Assembly: GCF_964340395.1 (NCBI RefSeq)
Contig: NC_135559.1
Location: 17,754,550-17,818,549, forward strand
Direction of reading: 5' to 3'
Length of the DNA stretch: 64,000 nucleotides
From: Glandiceps talaboti
Lineage: Eukaryota; Hemichordata; Enteropneusta; Spengelidae
Made by a program: the position numbers and the translations under genes. Of this stretch, positions 15,158 to 26,129 are shown one piece after another. The notes under the pieces are model-generated. The model searched no databases. It had not been told where the DNA came from and saw only the letters and a program-made list of their open reading frames with translations. Each line of letters begins with the position of its first letter. The stretch's first letter is position 1.

Positions 15158-15445
15158 TCAATCAACCAATCAACCAATCAATCAATCACTTATCAATAAC
15201 GTAAAAAGTTTACAAACGCCGAGTACTATTCATATAAAGTTAGTATCATGTATAGTAACACCCTTATCCTATTTTTTTAGTGGGAAGACCTCTTGAGTGA
15301 CGTAGGTGGCACACTTGGACTTTACGTTGGATTGTCTGTCATAACAGTCTGTGAATTTCTGAAACTATTCATTGATATTTGTAAATATTGGCGTAGGAAC
15401 AAAGGACAAAATGGGCAACTGAATGGAGACACTGCCCTAGCATAA
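182..15445 (+). CDS. DEG/ENaC-family sodium channel with fucolectin, PAN and LDLa ectodomain modules (5' end outside window)
   Basis: Sixteen exons with GT-AG borders join in one frame: 182-403, 908-1120, 2003-2224, 2844-3062, 3568-3855, 4436-4576, 7808-8111, 9488-9582, 10158-10321, 10677-10778, 12146-12251, 12819-12891, 13143-13200, 13866-13936, 14490-14565 and 15281-15445 (stop TAA). The first six encode two fucolectin-like domains, a PAN/Apple domain and an LDLa domain. The rest encode the channel: [36 protein letters not shown], the cysteine-rich palm and thumb exons, CDCRQPC, and the pore helix [18 protein letters not shown]. Known for the family: trimeric, amiloride-type cation channels with two membrane helices and a large extracellular loop. 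I infer that the extra modules lie in that loop just after TM1, because channel sequence typical of the region following TM1 begins only at 7808. TM1 and the start codon were not seen. Splicing is inferred from signals and phase; the channel identity is secure. Confidence 0.88.
1330..1600 (-). mobile_element. Short hairpin-bearing repeat, family E, copy 1
   Basis: In an intron of the channel gene. The reverse complement matches repeats at about 50496-50806 and 57287-57581: shared blocks are the GTCGTGAYGTAGAACGACC motif and a pair of inverted arms containing CTTCATTCAGCC and GGCTGAACGAA. There is no ORF, so it is probably a MITE-like element. The ends are approximate. Confidence 0.6.
2003..3062 (+). 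other. Fucolectin-like module 2, two exons
   Basis: Exons 2003-2224 and 2844-3062, again phase 1 to phase 1. Visible landmarks are [41 protein letters not shown], and FCEIEVKAE at the end. The intron position matches module 1, so the two modules arose by tandem duplication of an exon pair. The acceptor could also be at 1993/1994; the phase is the same. The second exon ends GAAG directly against a GTATGT donor that begins the microsatellite at 3063. Confidence 0.82.
3063..3283 (+). repeat. (GTAT)n microsatellite with (GT)n and (CTGT)n blocks, starting at a splice donor
   Basis: About 180 bases of GTAT units, one interruption near 3160, then GT and CTGT runs. The first GTATGT is the donor of exon 2844-3062. 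The same kind of tract stands before the duplicated PAN exon at 20551-20694. Long coding-looking frames here are repeat artefacts. Confidence 0.95.
3568..3855 (+). other. PAN/Apple-domain exon of the channel gene
   Basis: A 96-codon phase 1-1 exon. It contains the PAN-like pattern: a start near KTDFRV, an [12 protein letters not shown] helix, FRCLSFNYK, the QTCSLL strand, and a FNHYES end. PAN domains bind proteins or sugars in extracellular proteins. A frameshifted copy lies at 20981-21273. Confidence 0.8.
3935..4012 (+). repeat. 25-bp minisatellite, about 3 units
   Basis: Three units of about 25 bases, each beginning CAGG and ending CTGA(T/C)/GGA, for example CAGGAGTGTACCAGCCCTGA. The duplicated block at about 21367 keeps only one unit, so the array length changed after the duplication. 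Confidence 0.7.
4436..4576 (+). other. LDL-receptor class A exon of the channel gene
   Basis: A 47-codon phase 1-1 exon with six cysteines in LDLa spacing ([26 protein letters not shown]) and the calcium-binding DRSDE acidic motif. It is complete and canonical. A copy with a 25-base deletion is at 21797-21912. Confidence 0.9.
5045..5500. repeat. Duplicated spacer, partner of about 26130-26580
   Basis: From CAGCTGACAGACCAAGTAA to GCAGACTGTCGTCTCATGTA this segment matches 26141-26580 with small indels. Here it lies 3' of an ATP-grasp gene. At the other site it lies 5' of the second ATP-grasp gene. No gene was seen in it. Confidence 0.75.
5748..6975 (-). CDS. ATP-grasp ligase, carnosine-synthase-like, copy 1
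   Basis: The coding sequence begins at the ATG at 6975 (MASENMKTE). The ORF is open for 419 codons to a stop at 5716. A GTATGA donor after residue 409 (exon edge at 5748) suggests that the last nine in-frame codons are intron, because the paralogue diverges exactly there. ATP-grasp marks: FMKP with K150, the glycine-rich loop GQGNCGT (154-160), LEEFID (E212, E213) and IEVNCR (E303, N305). Position 291, normally a metal-binding Glu in HxE, is Gln here (HIQLF) but Glu in copy 2. The family joins a carboxylate to an amine or amino acid with ATP; the substrate is unknown. A likely 5'UTR acceptor (CCTGTAG) lies just upstream. The gene lies antisense in an intron of the channel gene. Confidence 0.85.
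8595..8686 (+). repeat. (CATA)n with (CA)n microsatellite
   Basis: CATA tetranucleotides with a central CACA run, inside intron 8112-9487 of the channel gene. The rest of that intron shows no recognisable gene. Confidence 0.93.
9267..9313 (+). repeat. (ATCAT)n pentanucleotide repeat
   Basis: About nine perfect ATCAT units in the same intron. Confidence 0.93.
10783..11510 (+). repeat. 25-bp intronic minisatellite, about 28 units, adjoining a splice donor
   Basis: Units of the form TATGAACACAACAAGTATAT plus CTTAG, with variants (GAAGACAGC, TTTGAACAC, deletions). The array begins four bases after the donor of exon 10677-10778. The donor context TAGGTATGAACAC is itself a near-unit, which suggests that the array grew from the 5' splice site. 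Confidence 0.9.
12241..12520 (+). repeat. 21-bp minisatellite overlapping exon end and splice donor
   Basis: About 12 units of GATGAAGGTATGATAAACCT(A). The 3' end of coding exon 12146-12251 plus its donor reads GATGAAG/GTATGAT, which is identical to the unit core. Every unit therefore carries a copy of the donor. Confidence 0.88.
13866..15445 (+). other. Pre-pore and TM2 exons of the DEG/ENaC gene
   Basis: Exon 14490-14565 gives [16 protein letters not shown], the strand before TM2. Last exon 15281-15445 gives the pore helix, with the filter triplet G-L-S where family members usually have G/S-x-S, and then a cytoplasmic tail of about 25 residues ending NGDTALA. The 714-base intron before it carries the compound microsatellite at 14944-15193. 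Confidence 0.85.
14944..15193 (+). repeat. Compound tetranucleotide array (TTCA/TTCG/CA/CTCA/ATCA)
   Basis: Successive pure blocks, each one base different from the last: TTCA, TTCG, TTCA, CA, CTCA, ATCA. It is intronic. Confidence 0.92.
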
Positions 15446-15523
15446 CATTCTTCAAGAATATACAACCAAAATATGATCTTATGTACCATTTTCAAAACAC
15501 ATTATGCACGTGTGATCATGCCT

Positions 15524-15529
15524 AATAAA
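15524..15529 (+). terminator. Polyadenylation signal of the channel gene
   Basis: AATAAA 79 bases after the stop codon. No other candidate is closer. Confidence 0.6.
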
Positions 15530-15633
15530 AAACTGTGTGGTTCCGATTACGCTCTCAATTTTATAATAGCTGGGGTAGGCAGACTTTCTTTTTATTTGTG
15601 TGAGTGTCTAGTTTAGGTTTTCCATTGTTTTCT

Positions 15634-15885
15634 AATAGGGAACTTGCAAACCCGCCATGTTGAATGTTGCATCATGGGAAAAGTGATGATAAACGCTAAT
15701 CAATTAGCATTGTTAACAATGTTGATACATTCTTTGTAACCACAAATGATCAATTCATAGTTACCGTGACCATTGTGGGAGGTTAATTTTTTCAGTAGCT
15801 CCAGATTAGGTATTACGATAATCACAGATAATCCCATAGTCCTTTGCGTCTGAGCATGCTCAGTCTGGATTGCAAGTTCCCTATT
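15634..15885 (+). mobile_element. 252-bp MITE, family 1, copy 1
   Basis: Bounded by perfect terminal inverted repeats AATAGGGAACTTGCAA and TTGCAAGTTCCCTATT. The internal sequence is shared with copies at 61967-62218 (same orientation and length) and 26918-27163 (inverted, one end eroded). It has no ORF. Target-site duplication is not clear. Confidence 0.85.
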
Positions 15886-15899
15886 GGTCTCTGTGTTTC

Positions 15900-16807
15900 T
15901 TCCCATAAGATGTACAGCCATTACAGATAGGAAGAACAGTTGTATATTGTCTTTTTAAGTTGGTGTCAGTTTCCGCATCCAATATTTCTCATGAGACTTC
16001 ACAGTGTTTTCGATATTAATATTTTTTCTCGAGTACGTAAAATATTGTTATGGTCGGCAGTGAAAAACTAGGTGGGGTCGGGTAACTGGAACCATACAAT
16101 TATTTTTTAGGCTTCACCTTCTTGTATTTAATACACGAGTCTTTACAGGTAATACACACAAATGATTTAACAGGATTTTATAATGGTTAAGCAATTTATT
16201 ACACAAGGTGATCTCTAATTGAAAGGTGGTACACCATTTTATTGATTATAGAATAATTCGATAATTCGAAATGGAAAAGTATTTATTAGACGAACCGTAT
16301 ATATTAATTTGCATACAGCACTATAAGTGTATATAAATATGTTCTTTTTTATATAGTGGTTAAATATAGTGGAGAAAAATATTGTGTAATTCAAGAAACC
16401 ACCTGTTATAGATAGGAATCTTTTTATTCACAATCTTTATACGTTAATGATATGAACTAAAACTGGACAATGTATAGTAGCCAAAATTACTGCCTACATT
16501 TTAAGAATTTTAATATATGACTTGTTTGTTTGTTTGTTTTTTTGAAATATAGCATTAACGATTTATAAACAGCTATTTCACATTCATCTTATTGCCAAAA
16601 ATGTAAAAACTTTACTCGTTATCTTACTGTATCAAGCTTTTATTTCTTGTGATTGTGTTTATGGTAGTCTTAGCTAGATTATATAACGTACACATAAATT
16701 TTTATAGTCTGAACGAGGATATGTGGCATGAGTTGCTACCATCAGATATAATACTACTGCTACCATATATCTGGTCTATTCAGCAGAGCTGATTCGTTGA
16801 TTGGTTG

Positions 16808-16863
<56 letters not shown>

Positions 16864-16898
16864 ATTGATCAGCAATATAACATATGTATTATCAGAGC

Positions 16899-16934
<36 letters not shown>

Positions 16935-17100
16935 CGATTGATTGATTGATCGACTGACTGACTGAAAGAGCGATCAGATTGATTATTCATTCATACATAA
17001 AAAAGTATAGCCTTCTATCATATTGGCATTGGCATTTTAAACTCCTTTGTTACATTGACGACTACAATAACGCTTCAAGCATTTTTTAAAATATGAGATC
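15900..17100. other. Intergenic stretch, AT-rich, with (GATT)n arrays
   Basis: No gene seen. Contains GATT-type tetranucleotide arrays at about 16809-16862 and 16899-16970. Confidence 0.6.
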
Positions 17101-18296
17101 CGACTTTGTTATGATGACTCGTAAGATTTGTTATTGTACAATTTGTTTTCCTAACATATTGTGTTATATTATATAGACTAATATAATTAGGAGTGCAATT
17201 ATTCACCCATTATATGTCATTTACTAAACTCTATATTTACAATTTCTGTATATGTCTATGTTTGTAAACCTTTCATCGAATATATCAAAGTCGCAAAAGG
17301 AATCTGCTATCGAACTTGACGTTCTTGTTGTCATCACAGATTCTGAAAACTGCCATCAATATGCTCAGTATAAAATCTATAGTATTTATTAAACTGACAG
17401 TAATTATGACTTACACTTCAAACATAACATTTCGATTGATTCTGTTTGCGTAAACAGCATCAAAATCCCAAAGAGATATAAGAAAAAAAGAGATACATAG
17501 TTTTCAACGCTTATCAATTAAAAGATAAAAAAAATCAATTATATTCAAATTGTTCATGATGTAATCTAGCATGCTTTGTATTACAGCCAGGTTTGTATCA
17601 AGTAAAAGTTAAAATTAAAATAAACTTTTTCTTCTAAACATTCAGTTGATCTTGTCTTTGCTTGTTTATCAACTTATACTCTGTTATTATTGTTATATAA
17701 ACTCTCCCTGATAAAACATACAATCTCTTATATACTTAGTATACATACTTCTCTAGTGCAAAGTAAAAATAAAAACTGGATGGTCTCAACAAACCTCAAC
17801 TCAAAGGGTTTCCAAAAGTTCTGATTAGCTTTTGCTCTCAACAAAGCCTAATAGGTCAGTATTGATTTATGGTTTAGAGGTCAAAGTTCGGGTCAATTAT
17901 ATTCTCAGTGTTTTATTGACAAAGGTGTCATGATACAGAATGCCTGTGTCTGTGAAAGTCTTTATTAGACCGTTTCATTATATAATTTTAGAGGCAACAG
18001 TTTTCTAGATATAGCATGACATTCACATACACGCTCCTGTATGTCTTTTTCATTTAGTTTTTTGTTACTTCTTCATTGTCACAATTCGGCGAAGTGTAAG
18101 TTTGTTATAAAAGGCTTGGAAAAATAAATTTTAAGTATAATTATACATACATAAAATTAAGAATACGATCTGACCCTTATTACGAATACGATCTGACCTT
18201 TTAACCAAAGTGGAAGATTTACAGAGTTATAATCATAGTGCTTATGTTGGAACTTTATTGTGTGTGGCCAAATGACAATTATTGGATTTCCACGAT

Positions 18297-18403
18297 TCAA
18301 TTCAACTTGATAAACCTAATGAAGGTGGCATTCGCTCGCATATTGATACCGATATTAATGAAATGCACTGTCAGATCAACCTTATCCTGAGCATTTAACC
18401 GTG

Positions 18404-18408
<5 letters not shown>
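18297..18408 (-). pseudogene. 3' remnant of a TNF-domain exon
   Basis: The antisense strand encodes AQDKVDLTVHF, then INMRANATF and FIKLN with a stop. This is the end of the TNF homology domain seen intact at 30933-31169. The 5' half of the exon is lost at an AT-repeat junction. Confidence 0.75.
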
Positions 18409-18443
<35 letters not shown>

Positions 18444-18445
18444 AT

Positions 18446-18590
18446 CCCATGAAATCAATGTTAGTTTACGTCATAATGCTCCGAGTATGATTCCGCGGAC
18501 TAATACAAATTCGAGCCGGTAGGAGAGAATTTGTAGTCCGCGGAATCATACGAGGAGCATTATGACGTAAAACTAACATTGATTTCATGG
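18446..18590. repeat. Long hairpin: inverted repeat with arms of about 64 bp
   Basis: The left arm begins CCATGAAATCAATGTTAGTT and the right arm ends in its reverse complement. Both arms carry GATTCCGCGGACTA and its complement. The arms are nearly perfect over their whole length, around a loop of about 14 bases (GAGCCGGTAGGAGA). AT repeats lie outside it. Confidence 0.85.
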
Positions 18591-18591
18591 A

Positions 18592-19371
<780 letters not shown>

Positions 19372-19423
19372 CACTTAATAATGTATCTGGTGTTGTTCAC
19401 AAATGTTTGACTGGTAGTCTTAC

Positions 19424-19563
19424 CTAACTGTATATGTAGTATAAACCATCCTCCTGAATTGTTATACCACTATTGTCACTATTCAAATGAAAGCTGTCTT
19501 TCATTCCTGAAACATCTTTCCTATTCATCCATTTAGTATAATCCCAATTCCTGAGTAACCCAA
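19424..19563 (-). pseudogene. Broken copy of TNF-domain exon 1
   Basis: Same length (140 bases) and splice sites as exon 32125-32264, but the last codon, CAG in the intact copy, is TAG here, so a stop replaces Gln of IYSQ. Residues such as EWMDMEE have also drifted to KWMNRKD. The downstream exon is truncated. Confidence 0.8.
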
Positions 19564-19615
19564 CTGTTAAAAATAGAAGTGTATTTCATTTATTCATTTA
19601 TGTATGTAATTCAAA

Positions 19616-19726
<111 letters not shown>

Positions 19727-20547
19727 ACACCTAATCTGTGAAATTGTCCAATTCACGAATATGTTACACCCAATCAGTGAAATTGCCCAATTCACGAAAT
19801 GGGTAGGTAACTTTGCCCAGTTCATGAAATAGGGAATCGTTTTGCCCAGGTTTTACGAAGTGGGTATGGTAAAATATGCGCAGTACATGAAATGAGCATC
19901 TTTTATAGGAAGCACACACAAAAGGATAACAATCAAACAACTTTATTATCATGTATTTACAAACTCATAACTTCACAATTCTTATTTTATTATAATTCAG
20001 TGTAGCTTGTGTTTTAATAGAGTTCGATAATCAACACTGATATAAGAATTTTACTCAGCATTATCACACGATTTCCTTGCTGTGGCAGGCACTGTTGCAT
20101 CGTAAACCTGCCCTGAGACAGGAACACAATCATCCTACAAAGGCATCTTTTGAAGCCTTGGCCATCACACACACACACACACTTCTAGCATGTACGCTTT
20201 CCCGGAGACCTAAACATCTTCAGCTTGCAGTCTACTAGTACTACGCTTAACCAAACTTCTTCAAACTGATTTCTACTAAGCCTTCCCCAAATCATGCCAC
20301 CCGCCATTTCTATATATCCCGATTCACTTACTCCCATTATCACGCCTATTTCATTTGGTGGGCCTCCTTAATTGCTGAGTTCGAATGTTGGAACTGGTAC
20401 GACAATATACAACCTTGACAGAGAGAGGCTTTTAAACCACTCCTGCTCCTATCTCGCCCTCGACGTTTTTCTGTGCATCTCTCACAACAGACAATGCAAT
20501 GCATTATAAGAGAGCGTGGGATGTATACGTACTTTTCGGATACCTTA

Positions 20548-20550
<3 letters not shown>

Positions 20551-20605
<55 letters not shown>

Positions 20606-20694
20606 ATGGATGGATGGATGTATGTATGTATGTATGTATGTATGTATGTATGTATGTATGTCCATGTATGTATGTATGTATGTATGTATGTATG
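20551..20694 (+). repeat. (GT)n-(GGAT)n-(GTAT)n microsatellite
   Basis: A GT run, then GGAT and GTAT units, interrupted by one TCCATG. It is the counterpart of the tract at 3063-3283 and marks the left edge of the duplicated channel segment. Confidence 0.94.
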
Positions 20695-20980
20695 TGACTG
20701 CATCCAATCGAGTAGCGAGTCTGCACACTTGCACGTGCCTATGCACGATTGTGCCAACAATAATTTGCTGTATATTACTAACAAAGACGAATTGATACAT
20801 TATCATACAAATACCTGTCGGTCTATCGTATCGACTTACTTGGAAAGAATATGACAGTTTTGGGCACATGCCTTTTATATTTTATTCACAACTGTTTAAT
20901 ATACCTATACATAAAAGTATAACTCTAGGACTATTTTTAGATTGAGGTAATAGCAATTAATAAACTGTTGACTCTTGCAG

Positions 20981-21273
20981 AGTATATCGACCATCGTAAA
21001 ACTGATTTCCGTGTCATTCCTGCGTCGTCTTTTGAAGAGATGACAAACCAAATCCTAGCTGGTCCGCAGTCTGTTGATACTAAGTTCCTCGCTTATCACT
21101 TGAAACATGTGCTGAGAAATGCTTGTCAACTAAAGATTTCAGATGTCTGTCATTTAACTACAAAGTGAGGGATCAGACATGTTCGTTGTTGGTCAACGGC
21201 AGATTTGGAGACGAGGACACAGAAATGAAGCTGGACAGCAACTTTAACCATTACGAGAGTCTTTTAACTGCTG
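20981..21273 (+). pseudogene. Frameshifted copy of the PAN/Apple exon
   Basis: 293 bases against 288 in the intact exon at 3568-3855. A 5-base insertion lies between CTGTTGA and TTCCTCG (about 21079), which shifts the frame so that the second half is read only in another frame. Splice sites are retained. Confidence 0.85.
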
Positions 21274-21796
21274 GTAAATATAATTTACACTTTTATACTT
21301 TGTGCGAATATGGTTAAGTAATATTATACAGCTAGAAATCCACAAGCAAGCATTAAGAGCAAAAATCAGGCCTGCAACTGTCCTGATAACCCTGTTGCAG
21401 AGCTGAGAAAGTTTAGTGGTGTATGCATGCTGGCGAGACCAGGAATATTGTGCTCACTATGTCAGAGCACTATACTATAGTTGTCTGAGTCTCGATCAAT
21501 AATATGCCACCTCTTTGAAGATCACCTATTTAGTTTTCAGAAGATCTTAGCCTGAGATATAAATGCAATAAATTCACTGCACTGAAATCATGGACTCAGT
21601 ACATTGAAGCATTTAGACTGAAAATACTTGTCGTTGTGCACGCCACTTACACACGATACCGACTGTGAGTGAAAGAGTGTACCCAGCGACAAATCTTTCA
21701 GTTTATGTGACTCCACAAGCTACAGATTTTGTACATCAGAAAGGAGTGCTATGCAAATAATGTAAAAAACGTTTCACTTTGTGTCTCTTTTGACAG

Positions 21797-21912
21797 TTGT
21801 TGATAGCATTGGAAATGGTACGTTGTGTCCGACGGGTTTCTTCCAATGTGGCTCGGGGGAATGCTTACATAAGTATAGAGTATGTGACGTCATTCGACAT
21901 TGTTCACTTCAG
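21797..21912 (+). pseudogene. Deleted copy of the LDLa exon
   Basis: 116 bases against 141 in the intact exon at 4436-4576. A 25-base deletion after CGACATTGTTC removes the calcium-binding acidic motif and the last cysteine and shifts the frame. No further channel exons follow before the antisense ATP-grasp gene. Confidence 0.87.
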
Positions 21913-22435
21913 GTATGGACACTTCTTTTTTGCTGGGACATTATACAAAGGAATTTTCTTTAAGTTGTAGAAATCTATTCAAAGACAAAGGTTTTGATAA
22001 CAAATTTAAACAAAAAATTTTACTTGAAGGCTTAATTTTAGTACACATCTGACAGGAATTCAAATCAATACACTTGAACTTCTTGGCCAGAAATTTTCCG
22101 CGTTGAAACCTCAGACCAGGGGACTGTACTCCGGTTTCCTTAGAACTTGTCTACATATGTTCAGATATTGAGAGTTCAGTTCTGTGAATGGGAAAAAAGA
22201 CAAATCCGACATGTAACGTTGTCATTTATTCGGTATCGTTATCTTGGAAAAATTTCTTTTCTTCGCAACGATTACCCATGAATCTTATAAGCAGAGCTTT
22301 GTCTACAGTCATGTGATCGTTACGGTAATAATAAACGCAGACTTATCGTTATCTTGGAAAAATTTATTTTCTTCGCAATGATTACCAATGAATCTTATAA
22401 ACAGAGCTTTGTCTACATTAAAGTGATCGTTACGG

Positions 22436-22651
22436 TAACAAGTGACCTATCGGTCAGAATAGCCCCGCTGTTCTTTTTAGTTTTTATTTTGGTAGCAATG
22501 TAATAAAGTGGTTAGTGGTTTCATAAGATGTCTCACTATAAAACACATTTTACACAGAAAGTTGGTAAAATATTGTACTTTTATACCATAGTCACCATTT
22601 TATAAAAATTACACAAAATCTCAGAAAAATAATGATTGGGAAATGCGCGCG

Positions 22652-22711
<60 letters not shown>

Positions 22712-23306
22712 GGATTTTTGAGGTTGGCTATAAATAATTCCAGTGTCTTACAGTTTTAACCCTGGAAAATATAATAATGAATGAAATAAACTAGGGATCT
22801 AAAACAATTTTGTGGGAATTCGAATTTCAATTTTCTAACAAATTTACCAAAAACACTGTCCATAAGCATATTTGTCAACAACATTCAACTTGTAGTAGAC
22901 ATAACATCGTCTAATATTTAAATTCACGGAGTGTTTTGTGACCGGCGCCTGTCAGCAGACTCGGCCATTTTTTTCATCATTCCATTGTATTTAAACCTTG
23001 TACTTGACATTTCGTAATATTTATAATTCTCAACAAAATACCTCAACATGTTTCACCTCGTTCGTACTCAAAGCAGCCCCGCGGTATGATCACTGACATG
23101 ACTAGAGAGAACCTTTTTGGATTTACATGTAAAACGGGGAAAGATACGCAAAACATAATGCAAAGTCTGAAGCCAAATTAAAGTTGTAATTATTTAATTA
23201 TTTTTAATTGCCAAATATTTGCATTTTGGAAATGGCAAGACATGTTCATGTCATTTACATCACAGATAACTAACACTAGTTATCTGTGTTTACATGTAAA
23301 CTGTCG
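22436..23306 (+). mobile_element. Truncated copy of the RAG1-N-like element's downstream region
   Basis: Matches 44935-45915, starting at the last codons of the RAG1-N-like ORF (GACCTATCGGTCAGAATAGC) and running through shared blocks such as GACCGGCGCCTGTCAGCAGA. The coding part is absent. A (CA)n tract is inserted at 22647-22708. This shows that the sequence is repetitive and mobile in this genome. Confidence 0.7.
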
Positions 23307-24240
23307 GCCAATAAACAAAGTTTGGTCGAATCACTGTACGTACTGCACCCGCGCGCCGTTATGGCCTAGGCATGCCTTGCTTACGCGAGTTGTCTTCATT
23401 CTAGTTCACTGTCACTCCAAATTGCACGATAATATAGAATTAATCACAAGTTAAATGTTATCTGAAAACATCAAACTTTTATAGTGGGTCTGAAGTGTGA
23501 TTTTAGTGAGTACCAAGAACTCCCACGTTGCTTGCTGCTGGCTGTGGAAAATCGCCCGGTCAGACGAAGCCAGCTTCAACTTCCGGGTCAAATCAGTCGT
23601 TTTCTACCGAAAATTCTTGAACGGTCCGCACCGTTATACAACGATCCTACTAAATTTACTTACCATGGTTATTTAAAACACATAAAATCCACCTTTTTAT
23701 GAAATTTGTAAACTTTCCGGTCCATATTGAGGAAATTATGAGGGAAAACCGGGTCGAAATTTCAAGGCCTCAAGAATTCGTCGGAAAATCGGTATTCCTA
23801 AATGTAATGCCAAAATTTATTTTGCTGGCACGAAAGAAGAGATGTCAGTTGAGGTTTAGACGTTTTCAGATACTAAAATGGGGGACTCTAGTGAAAGTTA
23901 CGGCGAGTTGAATATACCGAAAATTAAGGCCTGTGAGCAGCCATTCAAAATGTAACAGTCTGGAGGATAGATTTTATGCAAATGAGGGTATTGCGGACTG
24001 GCTGATTATGTAGAAGGGGTGCCGAATTTGGATTTGAAGTTTACAACCCTGTTTCGAACAAACACTTGTCATTTGGGCACCCAATGCATAGAATTATGAG
24101 TATAGCACATATTACATTGCTTGTTCGACGTCAATAGTGTCTTTTGAAAAGTGGCAGTTTACTTAAAATCTTGTCGACTAATTTCCAATATGGCGTCGGT
24201 CACAATGCTCATTAACATATTAATTTTTTTGTTAAATTAC
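23307..24240. other. Intergenic stretch without a recognised gene
   Basis: Short open frames at 23484-23911 show no known domain, no convincing splice signals and no repeat partner in the window. Confidence 0.5.
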
Positions 24241-24596
24241 AAGAAAAAATCATAAAAAATAAAAATGAAGATGTACTGACTTGAAATTAACAAATCTGAG
24301 TAAGCTACACCCTGCGCATCAACATACCAGATATCAAAGCAATCTGAGAAGTAGTGGAGGAGATGATGAAATGTCATTTTTTCAAAAAGAAATCATAAAA
24401 AATTCAAAATGGCACAGATCAACTTGGCATGAACAAATCAGAATAGCCAAATATCGAAGAATTCTGACTCACTTTCGGAGAAGATGATGAAAATATAAAA
24501 AGTTGACGGACACCAATGATTCCACCTATACTCTATACCTAAATACTCACCTATACCTAAAGCTACGCTTTCAGCTTTCGCTGACAGCGGAGCTAA
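24241..24596 (+). mobile_element. Repeat with two tandem units and a terminal hairpin ending CTAA
   Basis: Two diverged units of about 125 bases (each with AAATCATAAAAAATNAAAATG and GAAGATGATGAAA-like ends) precede a hairpin at 24561-24594 (AGCTACGCTTTCAGC pairing with GCTGACAGCGGAGCT, loop TTTC) that closes in CTAA. It has the same end design as 36816, 37251 and 38677. It abuts the duplicated ATP-grasp block. Confidence 0.5.
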
Positions 24597-24762
24597 TAAT
24601 AAAAGCAGGCTTGTGGAAACGTGCCAATGTTATTAAATTTGGCCAAATTATTGCGCAAAAACAACATTTGTACGGATGAAAAGTTTTCTTTTGTGAAAGC
24701 CGCAGACACCTGATTTAAATAAATTGAAGGTAAATAGAAAATATAAATTTTGCAAGTCATAC

Positions 24763-25990
24763 CTGCTTTTGTTTTCCCATATACATAGCAGCAAGCTACA
24801 GTTTCCCCCTTCTCTGCAGTCTCCACAGTGACGTCATCACCTGGTTGGAACAAAGTCACTACGTCATCACCAAGTTTTGCTACCTCATCAAAATCCAGTA
24901 TGTTGTCTATCTTATCGCTGAGGAATGTATTAATATATCCGCATAATCCCATGAAACCTTTTGGTCGTGGTTCAGGTAGCGTGCCACACTTTGTCAGGCC
25001 CACCAACGCTTCTGTCTGACTACCATTGTGGTAACAGTGGGTGTATAAAGGGATAAGAGACGGGTCCATTCGGCAGTTGACCTCAATCACCTTTAGTTGG
25101 TCATTTTCAACAAACAATTCGATGTGTAAGAACTGATCATTGAACCCTTTTGAAATCAAACCATGTGTGATCTCATCATAAATCCTGTACAGGTCTTGTT
25201 CTTGTTTGTTAGTTACGTCAGCTGATATCATGTTCCCAAGGCAACATTGTGGATATTCGCTAGACCACACCTCTTGCATAATCAACCAACAGCACATTTT
25301 ACCATTGAAAACGCAGCCGTCAATTGCTAATATATTCGTAACATCAATAAACTCTTCTAGCAACAGTCTATCAAGTTTAACATCGTATGTGAACCCCTTG
25401 TCTGTGATCCAGTGCTTCATAAACGCCTGAAAATAGTGACTTTGCTCTCTACGTGTTAAACGGCCATTTTCTATATGCGATATAAATTCCTCCATACTCT
25501 CGATCTTTCGTGTACCACAATTGCCTTGGCCGACAACAGGTTTCATAAACCCTCCTTTGGTCTGTATGATTTCTCGTGCCTTCTCCAGTTTCTCACTGTT
25601 AGTAATGTCATCTTCATCAAATAGCGCATATTCAACAGTCGCTAAATCTGGGTCGAGGTGTTTACGTGAACTGAATTTGTGATACGTCAGAAACACCGAC
25701 TCCACAGATGGACCACGAATATGAGGGAAAGTTTCAGACAATGCAGCATGGACCAAGCAAGCGATATCTGAAAGGCTCAATACCATTGATATGTTTTGTG
25801 TCTTGATGGCTTCTTCACACTCTTTTGTAAACTGTAATAAATCCTCTTTGGTTGACGCTGGTTGAATCATGTGTATGTTGCAGGACTGCTTGGTCTCTTC
25901 TGATAAGTACCTGAGGAATGTAGAAAACTGCTGATCCCAATTGGTTGGACAGAGAAGTAGTATTTCAGTTTTCATGTTCTCCGACGCCAT
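24763..25990 (-). CDS. ATP-grasp ligase, carnosine-synthase-like, copy 2
   Basis: Starts at the ATG at 25990 (MASENMKTE). It aligns with copy 1 (5748-6975) without gaps, at roughly 95% residue identity by eye. The GTATGA donor after KTKA is conserved (exon edge 24763). Beyond it the frame stays open to 24593, but the sequence differs from copy 1, which supports an intron there. Catalytic marks are FMKP, GQGNCGT, LEEFID, HIELF (the metal-binding Glu is present, unlike copy 1) and IEVNCR. No stop or frameshift. It may have a 5'UTR exon joined at TTTGTTTACAG. Probably a functional paralogue. The substrate is not known from the sequence. Confidence 0.85.
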
Positions 25991-26129
25991 ATTTGATGAA
26001 AACCTACACCTATAACCCTTTGTTAACAGCTGTAAACAAAATGGCAAGCCACCTATAGCTATGAGTGACCTGTCTAGCTACTAGCTAAGACCTTTGGGCT
26101 TTCTTCTGATATTATGTTACTTTTTTTTG

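Larger units (their letters stand above)
20695..22340 (+). repeat. Segmental duplication of channel-gene segment 3283-5030
   Basis: Begins GTGACTGCATCCAATCG after the microsatellite and follows the introns and the PAN and LDLa exons of copy 1 with a few percent divergence. A block of about 112 bases near its end (22225-22340) is repeated once more at 22341-22440. Confidence 0.88.
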
